A stretch of DNA of 8,698 bases from Pseudomonadota bacterium (GCA_963205465.1 CAUJKG010000323.1:1-8698), one strand, 5' to 3'; counted from the first letter of the stretch, positions 1-5,425 are shown. Numbers and translations: made by a program. The notes: a model not told the origin generated them from the letters alone.

Positions 1-1
1 G

Positions 2-667
2 GAAGTCGACCGCCCGCAAGCCATGCCGCAGATCGAGTTGCGCGACGATGAGAAAGGCGAACTCGAAGTCAGCGATCTCTCGGTCACGCTGCCTTCGGGC
101 AAGCCGATTGCAGCGCTGGACCGCCTGGTCCTGCAGCCGGGGGATCGCACGCTGCTCTATGGTGCGTCGGGTGCCGGCAAGTCTTCGATCCAGCGTGCGC
201 TGGCCGGTGTCTGGACACTCGGCAGCGGCAAGGTTTCGCTACCGCACGACAAGGTACTCGCGATGCCGCAACGCTTTTATTTCCCGCTTGGCTCGCTGAA
301 GTCGGTCACCACCTATCCCACTCCCGAGCATGAGGTCGACGACGTCCATTTGCGCAAGGTGCTGGAGCAGGTCGGGCTCGGTTATCTTGCCGAGCGGCTT
401 TCAGAAGAAGCCGAATGGGGCTCGATGCTCTCCGGCGGCGAGCAGCAGCGCGTCGCCTTCGCCCGTGCGATCCTGCGCGACCCGGCAATCCTGCTCCTCG
501 ACGACTCCACATCCAATCTCGACGGCGACGCCACGAAACAGATGTATCGGGCGCTCGACGAAAACCTGCCGCAAAGCATCGTCATCTCGCTATCGCGCAC
601 CGACGCGCTTTCGAGCCTGCACCAGAAAGCCGTCCGCTTGCCGCCCGCCGCGGCGCATGCAAGGTAG
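2..667 (+). CDS. SbmA/YddA-like ABC transporter, C-terminal nucleotide-binding domain (5' end outside window)
   Basis: The frame is open from the first bases, so only the last 221 residues are seen and the true start lies upstream. The visible part is an ABC ATPase domain: Walker A GASGAGKSS (visible residues 54-62), Q-loop MPQRFYFPLGSL (88-99), signature LSGGEQQR (143-150), Walker B ILLLDD (163-168). The phrases around the Q-loop and the wording LPSGKPI before Walker A are typical of the fused permease-ATPase family of SbmA/BacA/YddA-type exporters or importers, which sit in the inner membrane; that family assignment is by recalled similarity. Two catalytic positions are unusual. The residue after the Walker B Asp is Asp168 where Glu is normal, and the H-loop histidine is replaced (VISLSR, Arg199 in place of His). 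The methyltransferase-like gene follows after 25 bp, suggesting co-transcription. The ATG at 23 is only an internal Met codon. Confidence 0.85.
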   Translation, partial: EVDRPQAMPQIELRDDEKGELEVSDLSVTLPSGKPIAALDRLVLQPGDRTLLYGASGAGKSSIQRALAGVWTLGSGKVSLPHDKVLAMPQRFYFPLGSLKSVTTYPTPEHEVDDVHLRKVLEQVGLGYLAERLSEEAEWGSMLSGGEQQRVAFARAILRDPAILLLDDSTSNLDGDATKQMYRALDENLPQSIVISLSRTDALSSLHQKAVRLPPAAAHAR

Positions 668-692
668 CCGGAAAATCAAGGGGGAATTGCCC

Positions 693-1262
693 ATGGGCAA
701 GATGAGCTACTACACCGACTTCTGGGGCATGAATTACGACATCTGCCCCTGCGACGTGCACGTCACCGACTATCTGGAAGCGCGGAACGTCAAGGACTCC
801 AACATCTTCCACTTCGGCACCGGCACCCATCATCATGTCGGCATCCGCTGCCACGAGAACGGCTCTGGCAATCGCGTGCTTGGCATCACGGCGAGCGTCG
901 AAGAGGCGGAAGCCTATGTGAAGCTCGCGATCGAGCGGCCGGAAGTCTCGAAAAGCTACAAAGCCTTCTTCGGCGACATCTACGTGCTCGAACCGAAGCT
1001 CTTGCCGAACTTCGACGCGGTCGCGCTCGTGCATCTTTGCGAATTCCGCGCACCCGCCATGGACGAATATGGCGGCTATACCGACCGGCAGCTGATCGAT
1101 CTCTTCACTGAAAAGCTGAACCCCGGCGGTCATATGATCTTCTACACGAAGTCGATGGCCTGGGACCGCGCGCAGCCGGTGGTCGAAGCGTGGGCGAAAG
1201 ATTCGGGCTTCGAGAAGACCGAAGAATTCAAGACGCTCGCGATCTATCGCAAGAACAAGTAA
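693..1262 (+). CDS. Methyltransferase-like protein of unknown function
   Basis: A 189-residue protein. The frame stays open upstream into the ABC gene, but the ATG at 693 is chosen because a strong ribosome site AAGGGGG (678-684) lies 8 bases before it and homologous-looking sequence begins here. The layout resembles a class I SAM-dependent methyltransferase fold: a glycine-rich turn FHFGTGTHHHVG (39-50), a strand-IV-like FDAVALVHLCEF (107-118), and a late LNPGGHMIFYTKS segment (142-154). Three adjacent histidines sit inside the presumed cofactor loop, and a CPC motif lies at 18-20. No target-recognition domain is visible and the substrate is unknown. It lies between an ABC transporter and an MDR oxidoreductase, 12 bp before the latter, probably in one operon. 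A second copy of its C-terminal tail remains at 2250-2305. The methyltransferase call is an inference from motifs; a conserved hypothetical protein is the safer label. Confidence 0.8.
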   Translation: MGKMSYYTDFWGMNYDICPCDVHVTDYLEARNVKDSNIFHFGTGTHHHVGIRCHENGSGNRVLGITASVEEAEAYVKLAIERPEVSKSYKAFFGDIYVLEPKLLPNFDAVALVHLCEFRAPAMDEYGGYTDRQLIDLFTEKLNPGGHMIFYTKSMAWDRAQPVVEAWAKDSGFEKTEEFKTLAIYRKNK

Positions 1263-1274
1263 CCGGTCTTACGC

Positions 1275-2249
1275 ATGAAGGAATTTTTCTGCCGGGCCTA
1301 TGGCGGCCCGGAGGTGCTGGGCTTGCGCGAAGTAGAACAGCCAGCGCCGAAAGCAGATGAAATTCTCGTCCGTATTGTTGCGACGACCGTCAATTCGGCG
1401 GACGTGCGCATGCGCGCCGCGCGCTTTCCGAAAGGAATGGGGCTGATCGGGAGACTGGCTCTTGGAGTTTCAAAACCGCGGCAACCCGTGCTCGGCACCG
1501 AACTCGCCGGCATCGTGACGGCAGCCGGCCGTGACGTTCGCCGCTTCAAGGTGGGTGATAAAGTATTCGCGTTTCCCGGCATCAAGCTCGGCTGTCATGC
1601 GGAATTTCGCATCCTGCATGAAAGGCAGCGGGTGTTTCCGAAGCCGGACAACCTCTCCTTCTCCGAAGCCGCCTCGATCTCGTTCGGCGGAACTACGGCG
1701 CTGCACTTCATCCGCAAGGCGGCCTTACATGCCGGCGAAAAGATTCTCGTAATCGGGGCATCCGGTGCTGTCGGCTCTGCCATGGTGCAGATTGCCAAGC
1801 ATATCGGCGCGGAAGTGAGCGCCGTCACCAGTGCGGGCAACGCCGATCTGGTCAAATCGCTCGGCGCGGCAAAAGTGATCGACTATCGCCACGAGAATTT
1901 CGCGGACAATGGCGAGACCTATGACGTCATCGCCGAGACGACCGGAACGCATACGTTCCGCAATTGCAGAAACTCGCTGCGCAAAGGTGGCCGCTTCCTG
2001 GCGATTGCCGCGGGCGTGCCTGACATGCTCGCCATGATCTGGTCCTCCGCGCTGTACGGAAAGCAAGTGATCGCGGGACCGGCTGGCGAATCCGAAGCGC
2101 TGGTGCAGCAAGTCGGCGAATGGGCGCAAGCCGGCATCCTGAAGCCGGTGATCGACCGGCGCTATCCTTTCCGGCAACTTCCCGAAGCCCATGCCTATGT
2201 CGATACTGGCCGCAAGCGGGGCAGCGTCGTGATCGAGGTCGCGACCTGA
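1275..2249 (+). CDS. Zinc-independent MDR-family NAD(P)-dependent oxidoreductase (quinone oxidoreductase / alcohol dehydrogenase-like)
   Basis: A 324-residue medium-chain dehydrogenase/reductase, the usual length for the quinone oxidoreductase branch. The N-terminal GroES-like part reads YGGPEVLGLREV (9-20), then PVLGTELAGIV (71-81) and FKVGDKVFAF (91-100). The nucleotide-binding Rossmann turn is GASGAVGS (161-168), followed by a Gly-Ala segment (LGAAKVIDYR). The Cys/His set of the catalytic zinc site and the four-Cys structural zinc lobe are absent, so a zinc-free NADPH-dependent reductase of quinones or enones is likely; the exact substrate cannot be told. The ATG at 1275 is 12 bp after the previous stop and matches where family members begin, though no strong ribosome site is seen. 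The stop at 2247-2249 is followed directly by a remnant of the upstream methyltransferase-like gene. Confidence 0.9.
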   Translation: MKEFFCRAYGGPEVLGLREVEQPAPKADEILVRIVATTVNSADVRMRAARFPKGMGLIGRLALGVSKPRQPVLGTELAGIVTAAGRDVRRFKVGDKVFAFPGIKLGCHAEFRILHERQRVFPKPDNLSFSEAASISFGGTTALHFIRKAALHAGEKILVIGASGAVGSAMVQIAKHIGAEVSAVTSAGNADLVKSLGAAKVIDYRHENFADNGETYDVIAETTGTHTFRNCRNSLRKGGRFLAIAAGVPDMLAMIWSSALYGKQVIAGPAGESEALVQQVGEWAQAGILKPVIDRRYPFRQLPEAHAYVDTGRKRGSVVIEVAT

Positions 2250-2305
2250 AGGGCTTTACAAAAGCCGAAGAGTTCAGGACGCTCTCGGTCTATCGCAAGC
2301 CATAG
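2250..2305 (+). pseudogene. Remnant 3' end of a second methyltransferase-like gene
   Basis: Reading from 2252, this stretch encodes GFTKAEEFRTLSVYRKP and then stops with TAG at 2303-2305. The intact gene at 693-1262 ends GFEKTEEFKTLAIYRKNK. Over the 16 shared residues 11 are identical, and my hand count gives 38 of 48 identical bases with changes mostly silent or conservative. The similarity begins within a few bases of the dehydrogenase stop codon and there is no start codon or ribosome site of its own, so it is not a gene. The next gene starts only 7 bases after the TAG, as expected if a full copy once preceded it in the operon. The likely history is tandem duplication and then replacement of most of the second copy. 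Confidence 0.7.
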
Positions 2306-2311
2306 GCCCAC

Positions 2312-2776
2312 ATGAGCGCCCGTCCCGGACAAGGCATCCTCACCACCTTCGCAATCTTCGCGCTGGCGGGGCCTTGGATCGGGGCGTTTCTGCTGTTCCT
2401 GCCGAACGCGATCAATGTGTTTCGCTGGATTGCAAACGACAGCACCTATTTCTGGCTGCTGCTCAACAGCGTTTGGTACGTCTATCCGTTCGGCGTGTGG
2501 CCGGGCTTGGTCGCGGGCGCCATCGTGGTCTGGCGCGACTATAGCGCGCGCGGCAGCACGATCCTGTTTGCCGCCGCAGCGGGCGCCATCGGCGGGGTGA
2601 TCTGGATCGCGGCCTTCGAGCTTTTCGTGTTCAAACTCGGTACGAAATACCTGTTCACGGAGCTGAACCTGTGGCGCACCGCGATCTGCGCCGTCGCGGC
2701 AATGGCCTGCTGGCGGCTCAGCCGTGCGCCACAACCGGCAGCCGCCCTTGAAGACAGCGGCAATTCGCGGAATTGA
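2312..2776 (+). CDS. Small integral membrane protein, unknown function
   Basis: A 154-residue hydrophobic protein with four probable membrane helices, near residues 10-32, 55-74, 82-106 and 120-136, and a short polar C-terminal tail. It is rich in Trp and Phe. I recognise no family and no catalytic motif. The ATG at 2312 follows the remnant's stop by 7 bp and no clear ribosome site is present, so translation may be coupled to upstream genes. The final codons overlap the FixK-like site placed before the haemoglobin gene. Confidence 0.7.
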   Translation: MSARPGQGILTTFAIFALAGPWIGAFLLFLPNAINVFRWIANDSTYFWLLLNSVWYVYPFGVWPGLVAGAIVVWRDYSARGSTILFAAAAGAIGGVIWIAAFELFVFKLGTKYLFTELNLWRTAICAVAAMACWRLSRAPQPAAALEDSGNSRN

Positions 2777-2814
2777 TCTCGCGCAAGGTTCTCCCCTAAG
2801 TGCCGGGCTAGCCT
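2773..2814 (+). promoter_or_regulatory. FixK/FNR-type box and -10 element before the haemoglobin gene
   Basis: TTGATCTCGCGCAA at 2773-2786 matches the 14-base consensus TTG(A/C)-N6-(G/T)CAA known for FixK2 in Bradyrhizobium and is close to FNR-type sites. A TAGCCT element at 2809-2814, sharing the first two and last bases of TATAAT, is placed so that a start of transcription near 2821 would put the box centre at about -41.5, the usual position for class II activation. The TTG start codon at 2838 would then lie some 17 bases into the mRNA. The box overlaps the stop codon of the preceding gene. The site is seen in the sequence; its use and low-oxygen control are inferred. Confidence 0.5.
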
Positions 2815-2837
2815 TTCCAAAACGCGAGTGCGCCATT

Positions 2838-3296
2838 TTGGATATTCCTGTTCGTACCGCAGCCGCCTCGCCGCTCGACGGCGCAGCGCTTCTTTCCGTG
2901 AACGAGGATAGTATCCATGCACTCGTCCACGGCTTCTACGATATGGTGCTGAAAGATTCGGTCATCGGTCCGATCTTCTCGCGCGAAATCGTGCCGGATC
3001 ACTGGCCTGCGCATCTCGACAAGATGTGCGCGTTCTGGTCGTCCCTGCTCCTGAAGTCGAAGCGCTACCAGGGCAATCCGCTGCGGCCGCATCTGCGGAT
3101 GAGCGAGCTTTCGGACGAGCATTTCCAGCGCTGGCTGTCGCTGTTTCGCGCCACCACACTGAAGGTCTTCGACCAGAAAGACGCGGATGCGGTCTATGAA
3201 CTCGCCGCGCGGATCGCGCAGAGCTTCCGGCTCGCGGTCGCCTTCCATCGCGGCGAAGATACGACCAAACTGACGCCGCTCGCAGCCCGCGCTTAA
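2838..3296 (+). CDS. Group III truncated haemoglobin
   Basis: A 152-residue haem protein if started at TTG 2838. Family features: HGFYDMVLKDSVIGPIF (31-47) with a helix-B Tyr35 (B10), DHWPAHLDKMCAFWSS (54-69) with His59 as a possible E7 residue, NPLRPHLRM (80-88) containing the likely proximal haem ligand His85 (F8), and HFQRWLSLF (95-103) with Trp99 (G8). Group III members bind oxygen and NO and have been linked to NO or low-oxygen responses. The frame is open back to an ATG at 2724, but that start would overlap the previous gene by 53 bp and add about 38 residues without family similarity. It would also precede the predicted promoter. The TTG is in frame with a weak GCGAG ahead of it. GTG at 2898 is a less likely later start. 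The next gene follows after 14 bp. Confidence 0.85.
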   Translation: MDIPVRTAAASPLDGAALLSVNEDSIHALVHGFYDMVLKDSVIGPIFSREIVPDHWPAHLDKMCAFWSSLLLKSKRYQGNPLRPHLRMSELSDEHFQRWLSLFRATTLKVFDQKDADAVYELAARIAQSFRLAVAFHRGEDTTKLTPLAARA

Positions 3297-3310
3297 GTGA
3301 AAGACCGCAA

Positions 3311-3751
3311 ATGACGAATAAGTGGAAGCATGCCGCGCTCGCGCTTTACTGCGCCTGCTGGGCCGGAGTCGTGATCGGCGTTTCCTTCATCGCGACGGTG
3401 GCGAAGTTCTCGGCGCCAACGCTGACGCGGCCGGTGGCGCTCGATGTCGGCCGCCACACCTTCGCGGCACTCGCCCGCATCGAATGGGGACTGGCGGTCG
3501 TGCTGGTGCTAGCGATCGCCTATGCCGGAATGAACCGCTTTCGCGCGGTCGTGTTGTTCCTGATCGCGGCATTGCTGGCGGCGGAAACGCTCTGGCTTTA
3601 TCCGCTCCTCAGCGCCCGCACCGAACTCGTGCTTGCCAACCAGCCGCTGCCACCCTCGTCGGTGCACATGCTCTCGGTCTCGGCGGAGTCGGCAAAGGTG
3701 CTTCTGCTTGCGCTCTTCGCGCTGGTCGAGAGCAAAGCCATCCGCGGCTGA
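3311..3751 (+). CDS. Four-helix membrane protein, unknown function
   Basis: A 146-residue protein with probable membrane helices near residues 8-30, 56-72, 77-98 and 120-138. Conserved-looking polar pieces are ATVAKFSAP (28-36), ALDVGRHTFAALARIEW (43-59) and HMLSVSAESAKV (119-130), where a Glu sits inside or next to a helix. The general plan recalls small four-helix DUF4149/TMEM205-like proteins, but I cannot confirm that. The ATG at 3311 has a GTGAAAG ribosome site at 3297-3303 and lies 14 bp after the haemoglobin stop, so both are probably expressed from the same low-oxygen-type promoter. Confidence 0.75.
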   Translation: MTNKWKHAALALYCACWAGVVIGVSFIATVAKFSAPTLTRPVALDVGRHTFAALARIEWGLAVVLVLAIAYAGMNRFRAVVLFLIAALLAAETLWLYPLLSARTELVLANQPLPPSSVHMLSVSAESAKVLLLALFALVESKAIRG

Positions 3752-3834
3752 CAAAAAAACGTTCGGTTTGCGCTGCAGCAACGAATTCTTAGCAGCGGCA
3801 TGAAACGAAGCCATGAAACATGGGTTCTGCTGTC

Positions 3835-4065
3835 ATGCCTCAGCTTCGCGACGAAAGTTTCACCTGCTTCGTGCACGGCCACGGCGCGAGCTATTCGTCC
3901 GCGCCCAATCGGCAAATCAAACTTGGGGCCCGGCAGCGACTGGTGACGCCGGTCACGCGCATTCTCTCGAGCAAGCGCGCGGAGGCACAGCTTGCCTTCC
4001 AGCAGCGCGCCGGCAAAGCGCCGGAGAGCAGCGAGAAAACCGAGAGTCCAATTCAACTTCGTTGA
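3835..4065 (+). CDS. Doubtful small hypothetical protein
   Basis: This is a 76-residue frame (81 residues if started at the ATG 3820) within an otherwise gene-free stretch of about 360 bases. By hand count over the first 70 codons, G or C occupies about 64, 51 and 79 percent of codon positions 1, 2 and 3, the order expected of a real gene in a GC-rich genome. The protein is polar and basic, contains FVHGHGASYSSAPN (residues 12-25), and is not recognised. Against it: no convincing ribosome site, no family, and a last six codons with AT-rich third positions. It could also be a decayed gene fragment. Confidence 0.3.
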   Translation: MPQLRDESFTCFVHGHGASYSSAPNRQIKLGARQRLVTPVTRILSSKRAEAQLAFQQRAGKAPESSEKTESPIQLR

Positions 4066-4093
4066 ATCAGACGCGTCGCTTATCTGTTTGATT

Positions 4094-4113
4094 GAGCGTG
4101 ATCTTTTCCGAAA
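4094..4113 (+). repeat. Possible fragment of a dispersed rhizobial palindromic repeat
   Basis: GAGCGTGATCTTTTCCGAAA closely resembles one arm of a palindromic intergenic element that, from memory, recurs in many Hyphomicrobiales genomes (form GAGCATGATCTTTTCCGAAA, then a CCGG-containing centre and an inverted arm). Only one arm is present, ending one base short of the tRNA 3' end. Identification rests on recall and cannot be proved from one copy. Confidence 0.35.
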
Positions 4114-4114
4114 G

Positions 4115-4191
4115 TGGTACAGCAGGGTGGACTTGAACCACCGACCTCCGGTTCCACAGACCGGCGCTCTAACCAACTGAGCTACTGCTGC
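4115..4191 (-). tRNA. tRNA-His (anticodon GTG)
   Basis: The reverse complement folds into a complete 77-nt cloverleaf with the CCA end encoded (plus-strand TGG at 4115-4117). Acceptor stem GCAGCAG/CTGCTGT; D stem GCTC/GAGC; anticodon stem CCGGT/ACCGG around loop CTGTGGA, anticodon GTG; T stem GGTGG/CCACC with loop TTCAAGT. The discriminator base 73 is A (4118), the base before position 1 is U (4192), and the terminal pair 1-72 is a G-U wobble. Most bacterial tRNA-His carry an encoded G at position -1 paired with C73; a clade of alphaproteobacteria has lost this feature, and this gene fits that group. Confidence 0.95.
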
Positions 4192-4232
4192 ACGACAGGC
4201 CGCGAGCCCGCTGGGGGCCGCAACGCGGGCGG

Positions 4233-4261
4233 AAAGTCTTACAAACCGCCGCGTAATGCAA
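4233..4261 (-). promoter_or_regulatory. Possible promoter of tRNA-His
   Basis: On the minus strand TTGCAT (4261-4256) is followed after 17 bases by GACTTT (4238-4233). The -35 is good (TTG), the -10 is poor, so this is tentative. It would give a leader of roughly 35 bases containing a GCCCGC/GCGGGC hairpin (4206-4211 with 4225-4230). Confidence 0.25.
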
Positions 4262-4332
4262 GGGTTTGCTCTCAAATCCCTGTTTCGTCATGCATGGCGG
4301 CCCGCGCCAGCTTGGGAGCGGTGCCGATAACG

Positions 4333-4360
4333 AAAAAGCCCGGACCTTTCGGCCGGGCTT
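4333..4360 (-). terminator. Intrinsic terminator of the phasin gene
   Basis: Read on the minus strand, an 8-bp GC-rich stem (AAGCCCGG / CCGGGCTT, 4353-4360 with 4336-4343) with a short loop is followed by a run of T (4337-4333). It lies about 20 bases after the stop of the gene ending at 4382, so it should end that transcript before the tRNA gene. Confidence 0.85.
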
Positions 4361-4381
4361 CGTTGCTGAGTAGCTTTCCGC

Positions 4382-4807
4382 TCAGGCGGAAAACTTGAAG
4401 CTCTTGGTTACGCCGCTCTTGATCGGCTCCGAGGTGTCGGCGGCGATCTTCTGCGCCAGCGCCGAAAGCTCCTTGGTCTGGGCCGAGAGCGCTTCGAACT
4501 GGGCACGGAAATGCGCGGTCGAGACTTCGGCGGCTTCGGCAAGCGTTTTGGCGCCGAACATCGCAGTCGTGAAGTCGAAGGACGCGTTCACGTTGGCACG
4601 CAGCGCGTCGAGCGCCTTCATGTTGAACTCGGTCGCGCCCTTGGAGGCGGCGGTATAGGTGGTTTCGAGAAGATCGGTCGTCTCTTGGGCGGCCGCCTTC
4701 ATCTTGTCGTAGCCTTCCTTGGCCTGCTTCACGCCCTTTTCGGCGAACTCACGGACCATTTCGGGCACTTCCGCTTTCGGCATTTCGAATTTCGGCATCT
4801 CGGTCAT
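4382..4807 (-). CDS. Phasin family protein (PHA granule-associated), copy A
   Basis: A 141-residue helical protein without signal peptide or membrane segment. Phasins coat polyhydroxyalkanoate granules in the cytoplasm and control their number and size. Family features (Phasin_2 type): an N-terminal Met/Pro/Lys/Glu-rich lead MPKFEMPKAEVPEMV (4-18), then FAEKGVKQAKEGYDKMK (21-37), a central amphipathic helix, and the typical KTLAEAAEVSTAHFRAQFE (87-105) and LSAQTKELSALAQK (107-120). The frame extends 34 codons further upstream, but the ATG at 4807 is chosen because AGGAAA lies 8 bases before it and the longer version would run through the promoter region. The leader carries a small GAGGC/GCCTC hairpin (4841-4855). 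Transcription probably starts near 4898 under PhaR-type control and ends at the terminator at 4333-4360. Confidence 0.92.
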   Translation of the reverse strand: MTEMPKFEMPKAEVPEMVREFAEKGVKQAKEGYDKMKAAAQETTDLLETTYTAASKGATEFNMKALDALRANVNASFDFTTAMFGAKTLAEAAEVSTAHFRAQFEALSAQTKELSALAQKIAADTSEPIKSGVTKSFKFSA

Positions 4808-4893
4808 GGCTATGGTTTCCTGCCTGGACAAACTGGGCCGGAGGCTCGACGCCTCACAGCTCCTACCTTGAGGAAACGCACTACCACGGACTT

Positions 4894-4925
4894 TGTTGCG
4901 TCGCAACATAAATATTGCGACGCAT
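4894..4925. promoter_or_regulatory. Two PhaR-like operator palindromes
   Basis: TGTTGCGTCGCAACA (4894-4908) is a 15-base palindrome apart from its central base, and TTGCGACGCAT (4915-4925) holds a second TGC-N3-GCA core (4916-4924). Their centres are 19 bp apart, about two helical turns, and their inner arms form a perfect 10-base inverted repeat. TGC-N3-GCA cores are the known recognition pattern of PhaR, which represses phasin genes and is released by PHA. One site covers the predicted -10 of phasin copy A and the other lies in its spacer, the layout of a repressor. Confidence 0.65.
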
Positions 4926-4933
4926 CACAAAAG
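4905..4933 (-). promoter_or_regulatory. Promoter of phasin copy A
   Basis: On the minus strand CTTTTG (4933-4928) is separated by 17 bases from TATGTT (4910-4905), giving a start near 4898 and a leader of about 90 bases. The two TGC-N3-GCA palindromes overlap it. The promoter begins only 12 bases after the stop codon of the upstream phasin gene, so copy A can be expressed alone. Confidence 0.5.
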
Positions 4934-4944
4934 CCCGAAACCGG

Positions 4945-5331
4945 TTAACTGCGTGGCTTGGTCGCCTCGCGGGCCGCGGTCTGCATCTGCTCGCCCATGG
5001 TCTTGGTCTGGTCCGAGAGCTTCTGCATGGTTTCCTTCGCGAAATCGCTCTGGAGCTGCATGATCTCCTGCGGGTCGCGGGCGCGGACCAGCTTCTCCGC
5101 GAAAGCGAAGGCCGCAGCCACGTTCTCCTCGGCGAAACCGAAGGCCTGACGGCTGACATCGCGCGCGCCGGAGGTCACGGCATCCGTCTGCCCTTCGACC
5201 GCGCTCATCGCCTTGGTGGCCTGGTTCATGTAGTTGTCGAAGGCGGTTTTCGCCTGTTCGACGCTCTTTTCGGCGAAGGCCCGCATTTCGTGCGGCACGT
5301 CAAATCCCGGAACTTTTCCGAACATATTCAT
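4945..5331 (-). CDS. Phasin family protein (PHA granule-associated), copy B
   Basis: A 128-residue, mostly helical, charged protein without signal peptide or membrane segments. Its N-terminal part FAEKSVEQAKTAFDNYM (19-35) parallels FAEKGVKQAKEGYDKMK of the neighbouring phasin, so the two are paralogues. The rest has family-like helices rich in Ala, Gln and Glu, including a FAFAEKLVRARDPQEIMQLQ segment (75-94) often seen in Phasin_2 proteins. Two starts are possible: ATG 5331, with GGAGGAGG ten bases upstream, or the ATG two codons later, with AGGGAG at closer spacing. The first is used here; the protein differs by two residues. No intrinsic terminator separates it from copy A, so read-through is likely. 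Confidence 0.9.
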   Translation of the reverse strand: MNMFGKVPGFDVPHEMRAFAEKSVEQAKTAFDNYMNQATKAMSAVEGQTDAVTSGARDVSRQAFGFAEENVAAAFAFAEKLVRARDPQEIMQLQSDFAKETMQKLSDQTKTMGEQMQTAAREATKPRS

Positions 5332-5370
5332 TCTCCCTGTTCCTCCTCCAGCCTCGATCCCGTTCTCATC

Positions 5371-5399
5371 ACGCTACGCGCCGAAAGCGCCACACTCAA
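5371..5399 (-). promoter_or_regulatory. Probable promoter of phasin copy B
   Basis: On the minus strand TTGAGT (5399-5394) and TAGCGT (5376-5371) are separated by 17 bases. Transcription would start near 5364, about 33 bases before the ATG at 5331, leaving the strong GGAGGAGG ribosome site in the leader. A TGC/GCA-rich stretch at 5407-5421 lies just upstream but does not form a clean TGC-N3-GCA palindrome. Confidence 0.4.
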
Positions 5400-5425
5400 C
5401 TGGTTTGCTGCAGGGACGCAGGATT

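Noticed and set aside
330..692. Longer version of the methyltransferase-like protein starting at 330
   Set aside because: The added residues are an out-of-frame reading of the ABC transporter gene; the strong ribosome site is at 678-684.
582..1133. 183-residue minus-strand frame
   Set aside because: Antisense shadow of the methyltransferase-like gene; no ribosome site or domain.
2724..2837. Upstream ATG start for the haemoglobin
   Set aside because: It would overlap the previous gene by 53 bp, add sequence without similarity to globins, and precede the predicted promoter.
4206..4230. GCCCGC/GCGGGC hairpin as a terminator
   Set aside because: No T-run follows on either strand and it lies in the tRNA leader; at most a structure in the precursor.
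3598..4275. 225-residue minus-strand open frame
   Set aside because: It runs through the tRNA-His gene and into the 3' half of the membrane-protein gene, has no ribosome site and resembles nothing.
4808..4909. 34-codon N-terminal extension of phasin copy A
   Set aside because: It would cover the promoter and operator region, and the ATG at 4807 has a good ribosome site.
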